Of a DNA stretch of 64,000 bases, positions 1 through 8,631 are shown one piece after another. The translations under genes and the position numbers were made by a program. Every line of letters begins with the position of its first letter. The first letter of the stretch is position 1. The notes beneath the pieces are model-generated. The model was not told where the DNA came from, did no database searches, and saw only the letters and a list, made by a program, of their open reading frames with translations. Source of the stretch: JAPPLB01 sp965206655 (GTDB lineage Bacteria; Acidobacteriota; Terriglobia; Bryobacterales; UBA6623); the NCBI GenBank assembly GCA_965206655.1, contig CBDBKC010000031.1, positions 1-64,000 on the forward strand, in the 5' to 3' direction.

Positions 1-18
1 TTGAGGGGCCGATGGAAC

Positions 19-55
19 AAAATGGCACACTGAGACACCGTTCTTGTGCCATTTT
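19..55. repeat. 11-bp perfect inverted repeat
   Basis: The arms AAAATGGCACA (19-29) and TGTGCCATTTT (45-55) are perfect reverse complements around a 15-base loop. The A-tract before and T-tract after the stem make it look like a weak bidirectional terminator. It could instead be the end of a mobile element cut by the window edge. Confidence 0.5.
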
Positions 56-562
56 CCTACCTTCTATGACCCCGGAAACGGCTACAAACGGCATATGCGG
101 GATGGAAGGGAAACCCCGCTGACCTCAAACCCAAGGTCATCGCTACGGTTGTCAAAGAACTGTTCAAACAAAGGATGCTGGGGCGCCCCAGCGGCTTCTG
201 CCGTTTGACCTCAGTGGACCACCCCAACAGAAGCGACGGGTGGCGTTGAGAGGATCAAATTCGCGGCTGAATTGGACGATGCAGGCGGACTGCGCCTGCA
301 TGGTTTCGGGGCGACGGGTTGTGCCGTCGGCTCGTCGTCGTCATCTTGCCGCGAATCGGGTCCGCGGGGGATGCTCACGCGAAGAACAACTCGAACTGAT
401 TTAGCCAAATACGGTCGGGCTGGTACGGTGAACCGTCCTAACCGGCCTAGCTGGAGGGTATCACGGGATGGCAAGTTTTTCGGCGGGTGGCGGGGGCGCT
501 GGGGCGCTAAGTTATTGTGGTGATGGGGTGAAAGAATTTTTTGGGGCTTGTGACTGGCTGTG

Positions 563-597
563 GCCCGTGTTTCGTGTCTCGTGATTCGTGTTTCGTG
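563..597. repeat. Heptamer tandem repeat (5 copies)
   Basis: Five consecutive 7-base units share the core CGTG: GCCCGTG, TTTCGTG, TCTCGTG, ATTCGTG, TTTCGTG. The unit length and intergenic position resemble the short tandem heptamer repeats known from several bacterial phyla. No function can be read from the sequence. Confidence 0.6.
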
Positions 598-1071
598 AGG
601 CTTGACGAGGCGTTGTGGTTTTGACGGCTTGGGGGGGTGGGAGTTCGTTTGGTAAAAACGGGTTTGGTGTTCGTGTTTTGTTCGCTTTTGGCACAGAATG
701 GAACATTGGGGAGCTTTTTTTTGCCATTCCTGCGGGTGGGGCTGGCTGCTTGGGAGCGGTGGGTCCGTTCCGTATTTTTTGTTGTGGCGACATGGAAGCG
801 AGAGGGGTGGGTTGGTTTGGTATTTTTGTGGCGCGGTTGGTGGGCAGCGGTTGATGTATTGCCCCGTTTGGGCTTGCTGTGAAGAGGGGCTGAATGCCCC
901 GCGCCGACGCACGGGGTTATGTTCTTGGGCCGCTTTGGGGCCGGGGACGATGCGTTGGGAGTCTGTGTGGGTTGTTGGGGGAGTGAGCGGGAAAGCGGCG
1001 TCCGGGGCCCTCTCTTGCGTTCGGGGTTCGGATGGGACGGGCATCCGGACCTGCCGGCATCAGATACACGA

Positions 1072-2301
1072 TTAGCTTGCTTGGATCTTGCGGGCCTTGG
1101 CGTCATGCACCATCCGGCGGCCGCGGATCATGCTTTCATCGGACATGATGACGGCTACAGAGTGGTTGTAGCCGGCTTCGATGGGGGCGTTGGGGGTCTC
1201 GCGGGACCGCAGGCATTGGAGCCAGTTGAGCATATGGGGCGTGGTCTCGGTTTCGGGGATGAAAGCGTCGGGGAGGATTCGGTCTTCTTCTTGCGACCGC
1301 GCGCCGCTGATGGGATAGGGCTTCGACCAGTTGGAGCCGTCCATCACACCGCGAGGGCCGAAGAACTTCATGTAGCTGTTGTCGGGGATACCGTACATGG
1401 TGCAGTAGCGCACCAGAAAACCGTCGTCAGGGTATTCGAGAACGGTCTCGACGGAGTCCGGCGCCGTGCGGGCGTCTTTCCAGCGATAGGTACCGCCCAT
1501 GGTCACGACGCGCGTGGGCGCGGTCGCACCGGTGATGTAGTGGACGAGATCGATGAAGTGCACCATCAGGTTGCTATGGGGTCCGCGTGAAAAGTCGCGG
1601 TAGCCGAACCAGGCCGTGTACTGATCGGGGTCCCATGGCCGGTTTTTGCGGTGCGTGAGGAATTCACGCCAGTTGGTGTCGGACTCGGCGATCGTCCGCT
1701 CGCCCTTGCGGTGCCAGTACGGTCTGTAGCCGTTGCGTGACTGCTCGATCTTGAAGATGTCGCCGAGACCGCCGGACTGGACGAAGTCGCGCGCGCCCTT
1801 CGCCGGGCCCGAGCTGCGCACCTGCGTGCCCATCTGGACGACGCGGTCGGATTTCTTGACGGTGTCGACCGCTTTGTTGAGCTCTTTCATGTCCATCGCG
1901 AGCGGTTTTTCGACATAGACGTCCTTGCCGGCCTCGACGGCAGCGATGAGATGTGTGCAGTGCAGATGGTCGGGCGTGGCGATCACGACGGCGTCGATGT
2001 CAGGCATCGCGAGGAGATCTTGATACATCTCGATTTGCTTCGGGTCGTTGGCGCGGGCTGTCGTGACCTGAGCGGCGGCGGTCTCACGCTGCTGACGCCA
2101 GATGTCGCACACGGCGCGAACTTCGACGTTCGTCTCGCCGGCGAACTCGAGCACCTCGCGCAACAGAGCACGCCGGCCGCGCTGGCCACAGCCGATGAGG
2201 CCGATGCCCATGCGATCGTTGGCGCCGATGACGCGGTCGGCTTTGAGGCGCTTGGCGCTGGAAAGAGCGACGGATGTCGCGACGAAGCTTCGGCGGGTCA
2301 T
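1072..2301 (-). CDS. Gfo/Idh/MocA family oxidoreductase
   Basis: This is an NAD(P)-dependent oxidoreductase of the glucose-fructose oxidoreductase/inositol dehydrogenase family, 409 aa, expected to act on a sugar or cyclitol. The dinucleotide-binding motif GIGLIGCGQRGR lies at residues 32-43 and the family EKP motif at 131-133. The start at 2301 is chosen because AGGAG lies about 8 bases upstream; a longer reading to 2349 lacks this. The N-terminus MTRRSF followed by a short uncharged stretch resembles a reduced Tat signal, as often seen in exported members from Planctomycetes and Acidobacteria, but it is short and has charged residues soon after, so export is uncertain. It stands alone, divergent from the toxin-antitoxin locus. 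Confidence 0.9.
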   Translation of the reverse strand: MTRRSFVATSVALSSAKRLKADRVIGANDRMGIGLIGCGQRGRRALLREVLEFAGETNVEVRAVCDIWRQQRETAAAQVTTARANDPKQIEMYQDLLAMPDIDAVVIATPDHLHCTHLIAAVEAGKDVYVEKPLAMDMKELNKAVDTVKKSDRVVQMGTQVRSSGPAKGARDFVQSGGLGDIFKIEQSRNGYRPYWHRKGERTIAESDTNWREFLTHRKNRPWDPDQYTAWFGYRDFSRGPHSNLMVHFIDLVHYITGATAPTRVVTMGGTYRWKDARTAPDSVETVLEYPDDGFLVRYCTMYGIPDNSYMKFFGPRGVMDGSNWSKPYPISGARSQEEDRILPDAFIPETETTPHMLNWLQCLRSRETPNAPIEAGYNHSVAVIMSDESMIRGRRMVHDAKARKIQAS

Positions 2302-2384
2302 GGTGGTCTCCTGGTTACGACTTGAAGTCGCTGCCATGGTATCACCCACTGCAGTAGGGAGGAGGAGGTTTCCTGCTTGACGGC

Positions 2385-2404
2385 TGTTCGCAATAGTGCG
2401 AACA
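2385..2404 (+). promoter_or_regulatory. Putative antitoxin operator (palindrome)
   Basis: TGTTCGCA-ATAG-TGCGAACA is a perfect 8-bp inverted repeat with a 4-base spacer. It begins three bases after a TTGACG -35-like hexamer (2377-2382) and ends 9 bases before the GTG start of the toxin frame. XRE antitoxins commonly repress their own operon from such a site, so this is the likely operator for the HTH protein at 2788-3126. Confidence 0.5.
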
Positions 2405-2413
2405 TCAAGCTAA

Positions 2414-2791
2414 GTGCCCGCGACGGAGGTCCTCTTCTTCAAGGAGGACGATGGCATCGTTCCTCTCCTCGACTGGCTCGGCAAACTGCCTGTCAAAGCG
2501 CGCGACAAGTGCCTTGTGCGCTAGCTTCGGCTCGAGCTGTTGGGTCATGAGTTACGGCGTCCCGAGGCCGACTATTTGAGGGACTCCGTCTACGAACTTC
2601 GAGCAACCCATAGTGGCATACACTACCGAATGCTGTACTTCTTTGCCGGCAGCGCATTCGTTGTCGTCTCGCACGGCATCGTGAAAGAGCGCCGCGTGCC
2701 GCCTATCGAGATTGAACATGCGATCGAACGAAGGAAGAGATTCGAATCCGACCCCGACAAACATACTTTTCGACCAGAGGCGAGGCAATGA
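2414..2791 (+). pseudogene. RelE/HigB-like toxin interrupted by TAG
   Basis: The frame opens with GTG at 2414, runs 36 codons, meets an in-frame TAG at 2522-2524, then continues without shift to the TGA at 2789-2791. The joined translation matches the phage-derived Gp49-like/HigB family: an N-terminal part with FFKEDDG and LLDWL, then GHELRRPEADYLRD, YELR and VVVSHGIVKERRVP. The full length of about 125 residues is normal for the family, so a single nonsense change, for example CAG to TAG, has broken an otherwise intact gene. Reinitiation at TTG 2540 could yield only the C-terminal 83 residues. The end overlaps the antitoxin start by four bases (ATGA). Confidence 0.75.
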
Positions 2792-3126
2792 AGACAGGTA
2801 AGAAATTGAAGTGCGCTGCGCTCCAGCACGCCTACGACAGCTTCGTCGGAAATGATCCGGATCGGATCAGGTCTTTCAACGATGAACTGGCAAATGCGAA
2901 TGTTGCGCGCCAACTATACGACCTGCGTAAGGAAGCAGGGTTGAGCCAGCGGGAGCTGGCGAAGCGGGTCGGGACCACCGCCTCGGTAATCTGCCGGATT
3001 GAGGACGCCGACTACGAAGGACACTCTCTCTCGATGCTGCGACGCATTGCCGCTGCGCTCGACAAACGAGTTGAAGTGCGGATCGTCGAGCTAGAGAGCC
3101 GGAAGAGGCGTCTTCGCCGGAAGTAA
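2788..3126 (+). CDS. XRE/HigA-type HTH antitoxin
   Basis: This 112-residue DNA-binding protein carries a Cro/C1-type helix-turn-helix in the middle (ARQLYDLRKEAGLSQRELAK, then VGTTASVICRIED), about residues 40-90. It is the antitoxin partner of the upstream toxin frame, with the ATGA overlap typical of translational coupling and the HigB-HigA order. It should bind the toxin and repress the operon through the palindrome at 2385-2404. Since the toxin gene has an in-frame stop, this antitoxin may now be an orphan. The C-terminus is very basic (RKRRLRRK). Confidence 0.85.
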   Translation: MKTGKKLKCAALQHAYDSFVGNDPDRIRSFNDELANANVARQLYDLRKEAGLSQRELAKRVGTTASVICRIEDADYEGHSLSMLRRIAAALDKRVEVRIVELESRKRRLRRK

Positions 3127-3240
3127 CTGCTACGCTCGACACTGCGGTCTCGGCAAGCAAAGCAAGCACTGCGGGCTTCAACTCGCCCAGCCGAAGAATC
3201 GAGTTAGAATAGGGCCGCGAAGCAACGCAGGAGTGCTGTC

Positions 3241-4812
3241 ATGAAACGAAGCAGAAGTTTCAACAACTGGAGCCGGCGGGAGCTCTTCCGCACGGGGTCA
3301 TTAGCAACGGCGGCGGCGTTGTCCGGGTCGAGCGCAGCGGGCGCGGCACGGATGCCCGAACGCGGCGGCGGCCCGGAAGTGTATTCAAGATTGGGTGTCG
3401 AACCGTTTATCAACTGCACTTCGACCTATACGGTCAACGGCGGGTCGCGCCAACTTCCCGAGGTGATTCGTGCGGTCGAGCAGGCATCGCACTACCACGT
3501 CTATATCGATGAGCTGATGGAGAAGGCGGGAGCGCGCATCGCCGAGTTGTTGGATGGCGAAGCGGCGATGGTCAGCTCGGGCGCGGCGGGCGCGGTGACG
3601 TGCGGAACGGCCGGCTGCGTCGCCGGGGGCGATCCGGAAAAGATGAAGCAGCTTCCCGACACGACGGGCCTGAAGAACGAAGTCGTCGTGCCCCGCTGGT
3701 CGCGAAGCCATTACGATCAGGCGGTCCGCAATGTGGGTTGCAAGATGGTGGAGGTCGAAACGCTCGATGATCTGAACCGCGCGTTTTCGCCCAAAACGGT
3801 GATGGCCCATGGGCAGGCGAACACGGTGAAGGACGGGAATCCTTTCTCACTGAAGCAGTACGTGGACGCCTGCCATCGCCACGGCGTGCCCGTGTTGATC
3901 GATGCGGCCGCGGACCTACCTTTGCGGCCGAATCCCTACCTTGACGCCGGAGTGGATCTCGTTGTATACAGCGGCGGCAAGATTCTGAGGGGTCCGCAGA
4001 CATCGGGCATCCTGTTGGGGCGAAAGAATCTAGTGGCGGCGGCCTATCAAGGCAGTTCGCCGCACATTACGTTCGGGCGCGCGATCAAGGTCAGCAAAGA
4101 AGAGATTGTGGGGCTCGTGACGGCGGTCGAGTATCTGGCGGAAGAACGTGACCGCGCCACCGAGGACCGCGAATGGGTTTCGTGGTTCGAGCACATCAAG
4201 AGTCGCATCGAGCAGGTCGGCGGTGTCACGGGTGAGATCACTTTGCCGGATAAGCCGAGTTACTACCCGGTCCTTTTCGTTGAGTGGGACCCGGCGAAGA
4301 TCGGCCTCTCCAACGGCGATTTGGGCAAACGGTTGCTCGGCGGCAAGCCGCGTATTATGACGCATGCCGAGGGCGACGGGCACCGCTTTGTGCTACGGCC
4401 GGCGGCCATGTACCCGGGTGAGCATGAGGTCGTGGCGGAAAGGCTTTACGAGGAGTTCAAGAATGCTCCCGGCCCGAAGCCGGCGAAGAAGCGACGCGAG
4501 CCCGCAGGGAACGTGAGTGGCCATTGGGAAGTTGATATCGAGTTCGTCGCGAGTTCCACGAGCATGAAGTTCTACCTGAACGCTGACGGAAACGAAGTGG
4601 CGGGGTCGTATTCGAGTCCGCTCGTGACGCATGGTCAGGTGACCGGGACAGTTGACGGCGAGGCCGTCGAGATCAAGATCAATGGCCGCTACGAAGCAAC
4701 CGTCTTCAACTACGTATTCGGCGGCAAGATCAACGGGGACCGCATGGAAGGGATCGCGGAACTTGGCTGGGAGTACGGCCGAGCGCCTTGGAAGGCTCGC
4801 CGGATCGCGTAG
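3241..4812 (+). CDS. Tat-exported SelA-like PLP enzyme with C-terminal beta domain (paralogue 1)
   Basis: This 523-residue protein belongs to the PLP-dependent fold-type I family that includes SelA and the D-glucosaminate-6-phosphate ammonia-lyase DgaE. The N-terminus has a Tat motif (SRRELF, residues 11-16) and a hydrophobic Ala-rich stretch. The catalytic domain shows SSGAAGAVTCGT near residue 112, DAAAD with the cofactor-contacting Asp at 221, and SGGK with the probable Schiff-base Lys 247. Residues about 425-523 add a beta-rich domain starting at GHWEVDIEF. The start has AGGAG seven bases upstream and a TAGAAT box lies at 3205-3210. It is followed 50 bases later by a paralogue, so the two likely form an operon. 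Exact substrate unknown; an extracytoplasmic ammonia-lyase or aldolase-type reaction on an amino sugar or amino acid is my inference. Confidence 0.85.
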   Translation: MKRSRSFNNWSRRELFRTGSLATAAALSGSSAAGAARMPERGGGPEVYSRLGVEPFINCTSTYTVNGGSRQLPEVIRAVEQASHYHVYIDELMEKAGARIAELLDGEAAMVSSGAAGAVTCGTAGCVAGGDPEKMKQLPDTTGLKNEVVVPRWSRSHYDQAVRNVGCKMVEVETLDDLNRAFSPKTVMAHGQANTVKDGNPFSLKQYVDACHRHGVPVLIDAAADLPLRPNPYLDAGVDLVVYSGGKILRGPQTSGILLGRKNLVAAAYQGSSPHITFGRAIKVSKEEIVGLVTAVEYLAEERDRATEDREWVSWFEHIKSRIEQVGGVTGEITLPDKPSYYPVLFVEWDPAKIGLSNGDLGKRLLGGKPRIMTHAEGDGHRFVLRPAAMYPGEHEVVAERLYEEFKNAPGPKPAKKRREPAGNVSGHWEVDIEFVASSTSMKFYLNADGNEVAGSYSSPLVTHGQVTGTVDGEAVEIKINGRYEATVFNYVFGGKINGDRMEGIAELGWEYGRAPWKARRIA

Positions 4813-4862
4813 GGCGGTGAGCATAGACGTCAGAGGAAGAATCACATAGGAGAGCGTTCGAC

Positions 4863-6458
4863 ATGACCAAAAAATCACAGCCTAATCACTCCGTCTCGCG
4901 CCGCGATGTATTCCAAGCTGGAACATTCGTCGCCGCCGCAAGTTTTTTGAGTTCCACCGCGACGGGGGCGGCTCGGCTTCCGACCCGCGGCAAAGGTCCG
5001 AACGTCTATGAACGCATCGGCGTTAAACCGTTTATCAATTGCACATCGACGCGCACGATGAACGGCGGCTCGGCGGCTTTGCCCGAGGTGGCGGAGGCGG
5101 TTTACGAAGCGTCGTTCTACCACGTCAACATGCAGGAGTTGCTCGAGAAGGCCGGACCTCACCTTGCCGGCCTGCTCAAGGTTCCCGCGGCGATGGTCAG
5201 CACGGGAGCGGCGGGAGCGCTGACCTGCGGCACGCTGGCCTGTATGGCGGGCGGCGACATCGAGACCCTGCAGCAGCTTCCGAACACGGAAGGCATCAAG
5301 GATGAAGTCGTGGCCGTGGGGTACTCGCGTTCGATCTATGATCACGCGATCCGCATGACGGGGGCCAAGATGGTCAACGTCTACCGGCCCGAAGACCTGA
5401 AGAGGGCTTTCGGACCACAAACATTCATGGCGTTCGCGGGTCAGCGACTTCAGGATCCGAAGAGCCCGATCTCGGTGGAGGCGTTCGTCAAGGCGGCTCA
5501 CGACCACGGAGTTCCGGTACTCGTTGACGCGGCCGCCGAGCTGCCGTTGGTTCCCGACCCGTTTCTGTCACGAGGAGTAGACCTGGTCGCCTACAGCGGC
5601 GGCAAAAGCCTCAAGGGTCCGCAGACAAGCGGCCTGTTGTTGAGCAACCGGAAAGACCTCGCCGAAGCCGCCTACATCGGGAGCGCGCCGCACCATACCT
5701 ATGCGCGTCCTTTGAAGGTCAGCAAAGAGGAAGTAATGGGGCTGATCGCGGCTGTCGAATCCCTGGTTTCGAACCGTAATGTCGCGGACGAGAACGGGAT
5801 GTTCAAGCAGTGGTTCAACCACATCATCGGCCGCATCACCCAGGTGCCGGGCGTCGCAGCGCGGATGATCGAGTCACCGCGTCCCGGCTATTACCCAACA
5901 ATGCGGGTCGAGTGGGATACGAACAAAATCGGGCTCGTGGCGCGCGAAATCGGTGAGCAGATGCTGAACGGCGAACCACGGATCATGACGCATGCCTTCC
6001 CGAAGGAACTCGACCCGACGAGCGCTGAGGCAAGCCACTTTGTGATCCGCCCGATGGCTATGTATCAAGATGACTACAAGGTTGTCGCCGAGCGGTTGCA
6101 TGAAGTATTCAGCAACGCGCCGGGCCCCAAACCGGAGAAACGGCTCGCCACGCCGGCCGGAAACCTGGACGGGCACTGGGAAGTTGAAATCACTTTTGTC
6201 GCCAACCAAGCTAAGCACACGATGTACCTCCAGAATAGGGGCAACGAGATTCGCGGCTTGCACCGCGGGCGGATCACGCAAGGCAAGGTCGAAGGCGAGA
6301 TCGACGGCGACCGCGTGTACTTTGAAAGCCGCGGCAAGTACGAAGCGGCGGCGATGCGCTACTTCTTTGAGGGCACGCTGCGGGGCGATGAGATGGCCGG
6401 CGAGCTAGGCCTGGGCGAGTACGGCAAGGGGCGCTGGAAGGCGCGGCGGGTAGGTTAG
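4863..6458 (+). CDS. Tat-exported SelA-like PLP enzyme with C-terminal beta domain (paralogue 2)
   Basis: A 531-residue paralogue of the preceding gene with the same layout: Tat motif SRRDVF (residues 12-17), SelA/DgaE-like PLP domain, and a C-terminal beta-rich domain from about residue 433 (GHWEVEITFV). The probable cofactor lysine is K248 in YSGGKSLKGPQ; the Asp of VDAAAE is at 222. It differs from paralogue 1 in the substrate-side segment (AVGYSRSIYDHAIR instead of PRWSRSHYDQAVR), which suggests a different substrate. AGGAGAG lies about ten bases before the ATG. Its stop overlaps the stop of the convergent yraN gene by four bases. Confidence 0.85.
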   Translation: MTKKSQPNHSVSRRDVFQAGTFVAAASFLSSTATGAARLPTRGKGPNVYERIGVKPFINCTSTRTMNGGSAALPEVAEAVYEASFYHVNMQELLEKAGPHLAGLLKVPAAMVSTGAAGALTCGTLACMAGGDIETLQQLPNTEGIKDEVVAVGYSRSIYDHAIRMTGAKMVNVYRPEDLKRAFGPQTFMAFAGQRLQDPKSPISVEAFVKAAHDHGVPVLVDAAAELPLVPDPFLSRGVDLVAYSGGKSLKGPQTSGLLLSNRKDLAEAAYIGSAPHHTYARPLKVSKEEVMGLIAAVESLVSNRNVADENGMFKQWFNHIIGRITQVPGVAARMIESPRPGYYPTMRVEWDTNKIGLVAREIGEQMLNGEPRIMTHAFPKELDPTSAEASHFVIRPMAMYQDDYKVVAERLHEVFSNAPGPKPEKRLATPAGNLDGHWEVEITFVANQAKHTMYLQNRGNEIRGLHRGRITQGKVEGEIDGDRVYFESRGKYEAAAMRYFFEGTLRGDEMAGELGLGEYGKGRWKARRVG

Positions 6459-6901
6459 CGGAAACGCCCTGCTTTCCCTCGGACATCTCCCTCGACGAAA
6501 GCGCCCTTGAGCAAACGCACGTCGGGCTCGCCGGCGCCGAGAATGACGCTCACGATGTCGTAGCGGATGCGATTGTGGTCGACACCGGCGCGCCGCACGT
6601 AGTCCTTCGCCGCGCGGATTAGGTGTCCTCGCTTCGCGGAATCCACGGCTTCCTCGGGACGCCCGAAGGCCTCGCTCGCGCGTGTCTTCACTTCGATGAA
6701 GGCGAGATAGTCGCCATCCCAGCCGATCAAGTCGGTTTCACCTTTGGACGTCCTCGAACGGTAGTTGCGGGCAACGATCCGGTAGCCCATTTGGCTCAGA
6801 CGGTGGTAGGCAAGGTCTTCCCCGCGCCGCGCGTCGCGCAGGTGAGCAGGGAGGCGTCGGTAGGCCAAACCCCGAATACGGTCCAGCAGGAATCGCAACA
6901 T
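6455..6901 (-). CDS. yraN: YraN family protein (UPF0102)
   Basis: A 148-residue protein of the YraN/UPF0102 family, which has a restriction-endonuclease-like (PD-(D/E)XK) fold and is thought to act in DNA repair or recombination. The family signature is clear: RRGEDLAYHRLSQMGYRIVARNYR, then GETDLIGWDGDYLAFIEVKTR with the acidic and lysine residues of the nuclease core (about residues 55-75). It overlaps the convergent PLP gene by four bases at the stop codons. No partner is adjacent. Confidence 0.9.
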   Translation of the reverse strand: MLRFLLDRIRGLAYRRLPAHLRDARRGEDLAYHRLSQMGYRIVARNYRSRTSKGETDLIGWDGDYLAFIEVKTRASEAFGRPEEAVDSAKRGHLIRAAKDYVRRAGVDHNRIRYDIVSVILGAGEPDVRLLKGAFVEGDVRGKAGRFR

Positions 6902-7140
6902 TGTCGAGTCAGGATTCGTTCGTGGTCGATCCGGGGAGGCGTCCGGGAGGTTCCTGGGTGGCGACGCGAGGCAACGCCGCCGGAACGAACCCGATGCGAC
7001 TTTACCAGCTTCGCACTTGGCAACGCAATCACCGACATGAACCGCAAATAGGGTGTCGGCGGCGAAGCGTCATCGAGCCTCTTCACTTGGTCGTTCGCGG
7101 TACATGATCCAGCATCCGATGCGGGACGCACCGGACCCGA

Positions 7141-7845
7141 CTACCACTCGAAGGGTTCACCGGGCTTCACGTCGATGACCGTGACACCTGGTTGATCCGT
7201 CAAACGCTCTTTGAGTTGCTCGGGTGTGCCGGTCAGCAGGGGGAAGGTACCCCAGTGGATGGGAAGAACGTGGCTGGGCTGCAGGAATTTGCAGGCCAGA
7301 GCCGCTTCGCGGGGATCCATCGTAAACCGGTCGCCGATCGGCAACATAGCCAGCGCCGGCTCATGAAGCTCGCGGATCAACTCCATGTCGCTAAACACGT
7401 TGGTGTCACCCGCGTGGTAGAAGGCGCGTCCATCCGGCGGACGTACGACATAGCCGGCGGGCTCTCCGGCGTAAATCATGTGGCCGTCATCTTCGATCAT
7501 GCTGCTGTGTTGCGCCTGGGTCATAGTCACCTTCACGCCACCAACGTCAACAGTGCCACCCTTGTTCATCGCGACCAAGTCTTCGACACCCTTGCCGCCG
7601 AGCCACTGGCAAATCTCGTAGATAGCCACCGTCGAGGGCTTGAACTTCTTCGCCACCGATACTGCGTCGCCGATGTGATCGGCATGGCCGTGGGTGATTA
7701 GCATCAGGTCGACGCGCTCGAGTGCATGACCGACCGGATGGGAAGGATTCCCGGTGATCCAAGGGTCGATGAGAATGACCTTACCGCTCGAAAGCTCGAT
7801 CGAAACGGTGGAGTGACCCAGCCAGGTAATCTTCATGCCTGACAT
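7141..7845 (-). CDS. UPF0173 metal-dependent hydrolase (MBL fold)
   Basis: A 234-residue metallo-beta-lactamase-fold hydrolase of the UPF0173/YtkL type. The metal-binding HGHADH motif is at residues 52-57, with further ligands in QAQHSS, AGDTN and LPIHWGTF. Family members are usually near 230 residues, so it is complete. An in-frame ATG at 7836 (MKITWLGHS) is an equally likely start. The substrate of the family is not established. The gene lies 15 bases after the end of the response regulator on the same strand, so the two may be cotranscribed. Confidence 0.9.
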   Translation of the reverse strand: MSGMKITWLGHSTVSIELSSGKVILIDPWITGNPSHPVGHALERVDLMLITHGHADHIGDAVSVAKKFKPSTVAIYEICQWLGGKGVEDLVAMNKGGTVDVGGVKVTMTQAQHSSMIEDDGHMIYAGEPAGYVVRPPDGRAFYHAGDTNVFSDMELIRELHEPALAMLPIGDRFTMDPREAALACKFLQPSHVLPIHWGTFPLLTGTPEQLKERLTDQPGVTVIDVKPGEPFEW

Positions 7846-7860
7846 GATACGGAATCGGGT

Positions 7861-8301
7861 TCAGGAACCCGCGCCGTGGCGACGGGCCTTTTGAGTTCGG
7901 CCCTTTTCTGACGCGGGCTTCTTCTTCACCGGGCCGCGAGTCAACCTTTGGACCGCTCGCGTCAAATCGCGGGCTTCATTCGGCCCCTTGGCAACGACTA
8001 AGTCGACTCCGACATCATCCTTCGTTAACCCGAGCCGAGCCACGTGGCCGGACAACACGATGATGGGTGTCTTAGCGTTCAGTTCGTGAACCTTCGCGAT
8101 TACTTCCGACCCCTGTACGCCGGGCATACAGTAGTCCGTTACAACGAGGTCGAACTCTCCTTGCGCGAACTTTGTGAGTCCTGCCTTCCCGGAGGATGCG
8201 GTAACGATGCTGTAGCCGGATTCCTCGAGGAGTGTTTTGCGTGCTCGAAGCCCATGTTTGTTGTCGTCGACAAGGAGGATACGCAGAGGAGTGCTGTCCA
8301 T
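7861..8301 (-). CDS. Stand-alone response regulator receiver protein
   Basis: A 146-residue CheY-like receiver domain: acidic pair at residues 12-13, phosphoacceptor D56 in VVTDYCMPG, switch S84 and conserved K105 in VVAKGP. After residue 120 only a Lys/Arg-rich tail follows (KKKPASEKGRTQKARR), with no DNA-binding output domain. It probably relays a phosphate from an unlinked histidine kinase to another protein. No kinase gene is present in the window. Confidence 0.88.
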   Translation of the reverse strand: MDSTPLRILLVDDNKHGLRARKTLLEESGYSIVTASSGKAGLTKFAQGEFDLVVTDYCMPGVQGSEVIAKVHELNAKTPIIVLSGHVARLGLTKDDVGVDLVVAKGPNEARDLTRAVQRLTRGPVKKKPASEKGRTQKARRHGAGS

Positions 8302-8631
8302 TGTTTCTACTGCCTGTTAGATGATCTTGCTGCTCGAAGTTGAATCCGAAACTCGAATCCGGGTCAAGCGTATCAGCGGCTCAACATCAGTGTCAACGCG
8401 GCGCAATGTCGTTGGAAACGCGACAGATCCAGGACTTGACATTCGATCCGGATTGCGCTTACAGACGATCAATGATGGCGATGGTGAAGAACACTGAAAC
8501 ATTCGCCGTCAGAAATGAATCGGCACAAGAAGATCGCGCCGAGTCGAGGTAAGCGTTGAGGGCGACGCATGCCAACGAGTCGTCGATGATTGCGAGAGGT
8601 GAGCGATTGGAAACGACGTCGCCGGGCCGGG
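8302..8631. other. Intergenic region, no gene seen
   Basis: About 330 bases between two minus-strand genes. It must contain the promoter of the response regulator. A TTGACA hexamer at 8436-8441 with TTACAG 17 bases downstream is a possible + strand promoter, but no + strand gene follows. I see no conserved coding frame or RNA gene. Confidence 0.4.

Larger units (their letters stand above)
1..1071. other. Gene-free, G+T-skewed region
   Basis: I see no convincing gene here. From about 500 to 1030 the + strand is strongly enriched in G and T: in 601-660 and in 721-780, 44 of 60 bases are G or T. Long open frames on the minus strand here encode only low-complexity Pro/Thr/Lys/His-rich peptides, which is what such skew produces by chance. 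The first 250 bases hold short open stretches in two frames without a recognisable product; they could be the decayed end of a gene lying to the left. Confidence 0.6.

Noticed and set aside
211..1106. Long open frames on the minus strand (about 277 and 199 codons)
   Set aside because: They encode Pro/Thr/Lys/His-rich low-complexity sequence, overlap each other in different frames and have no family features. Base skew explains them.
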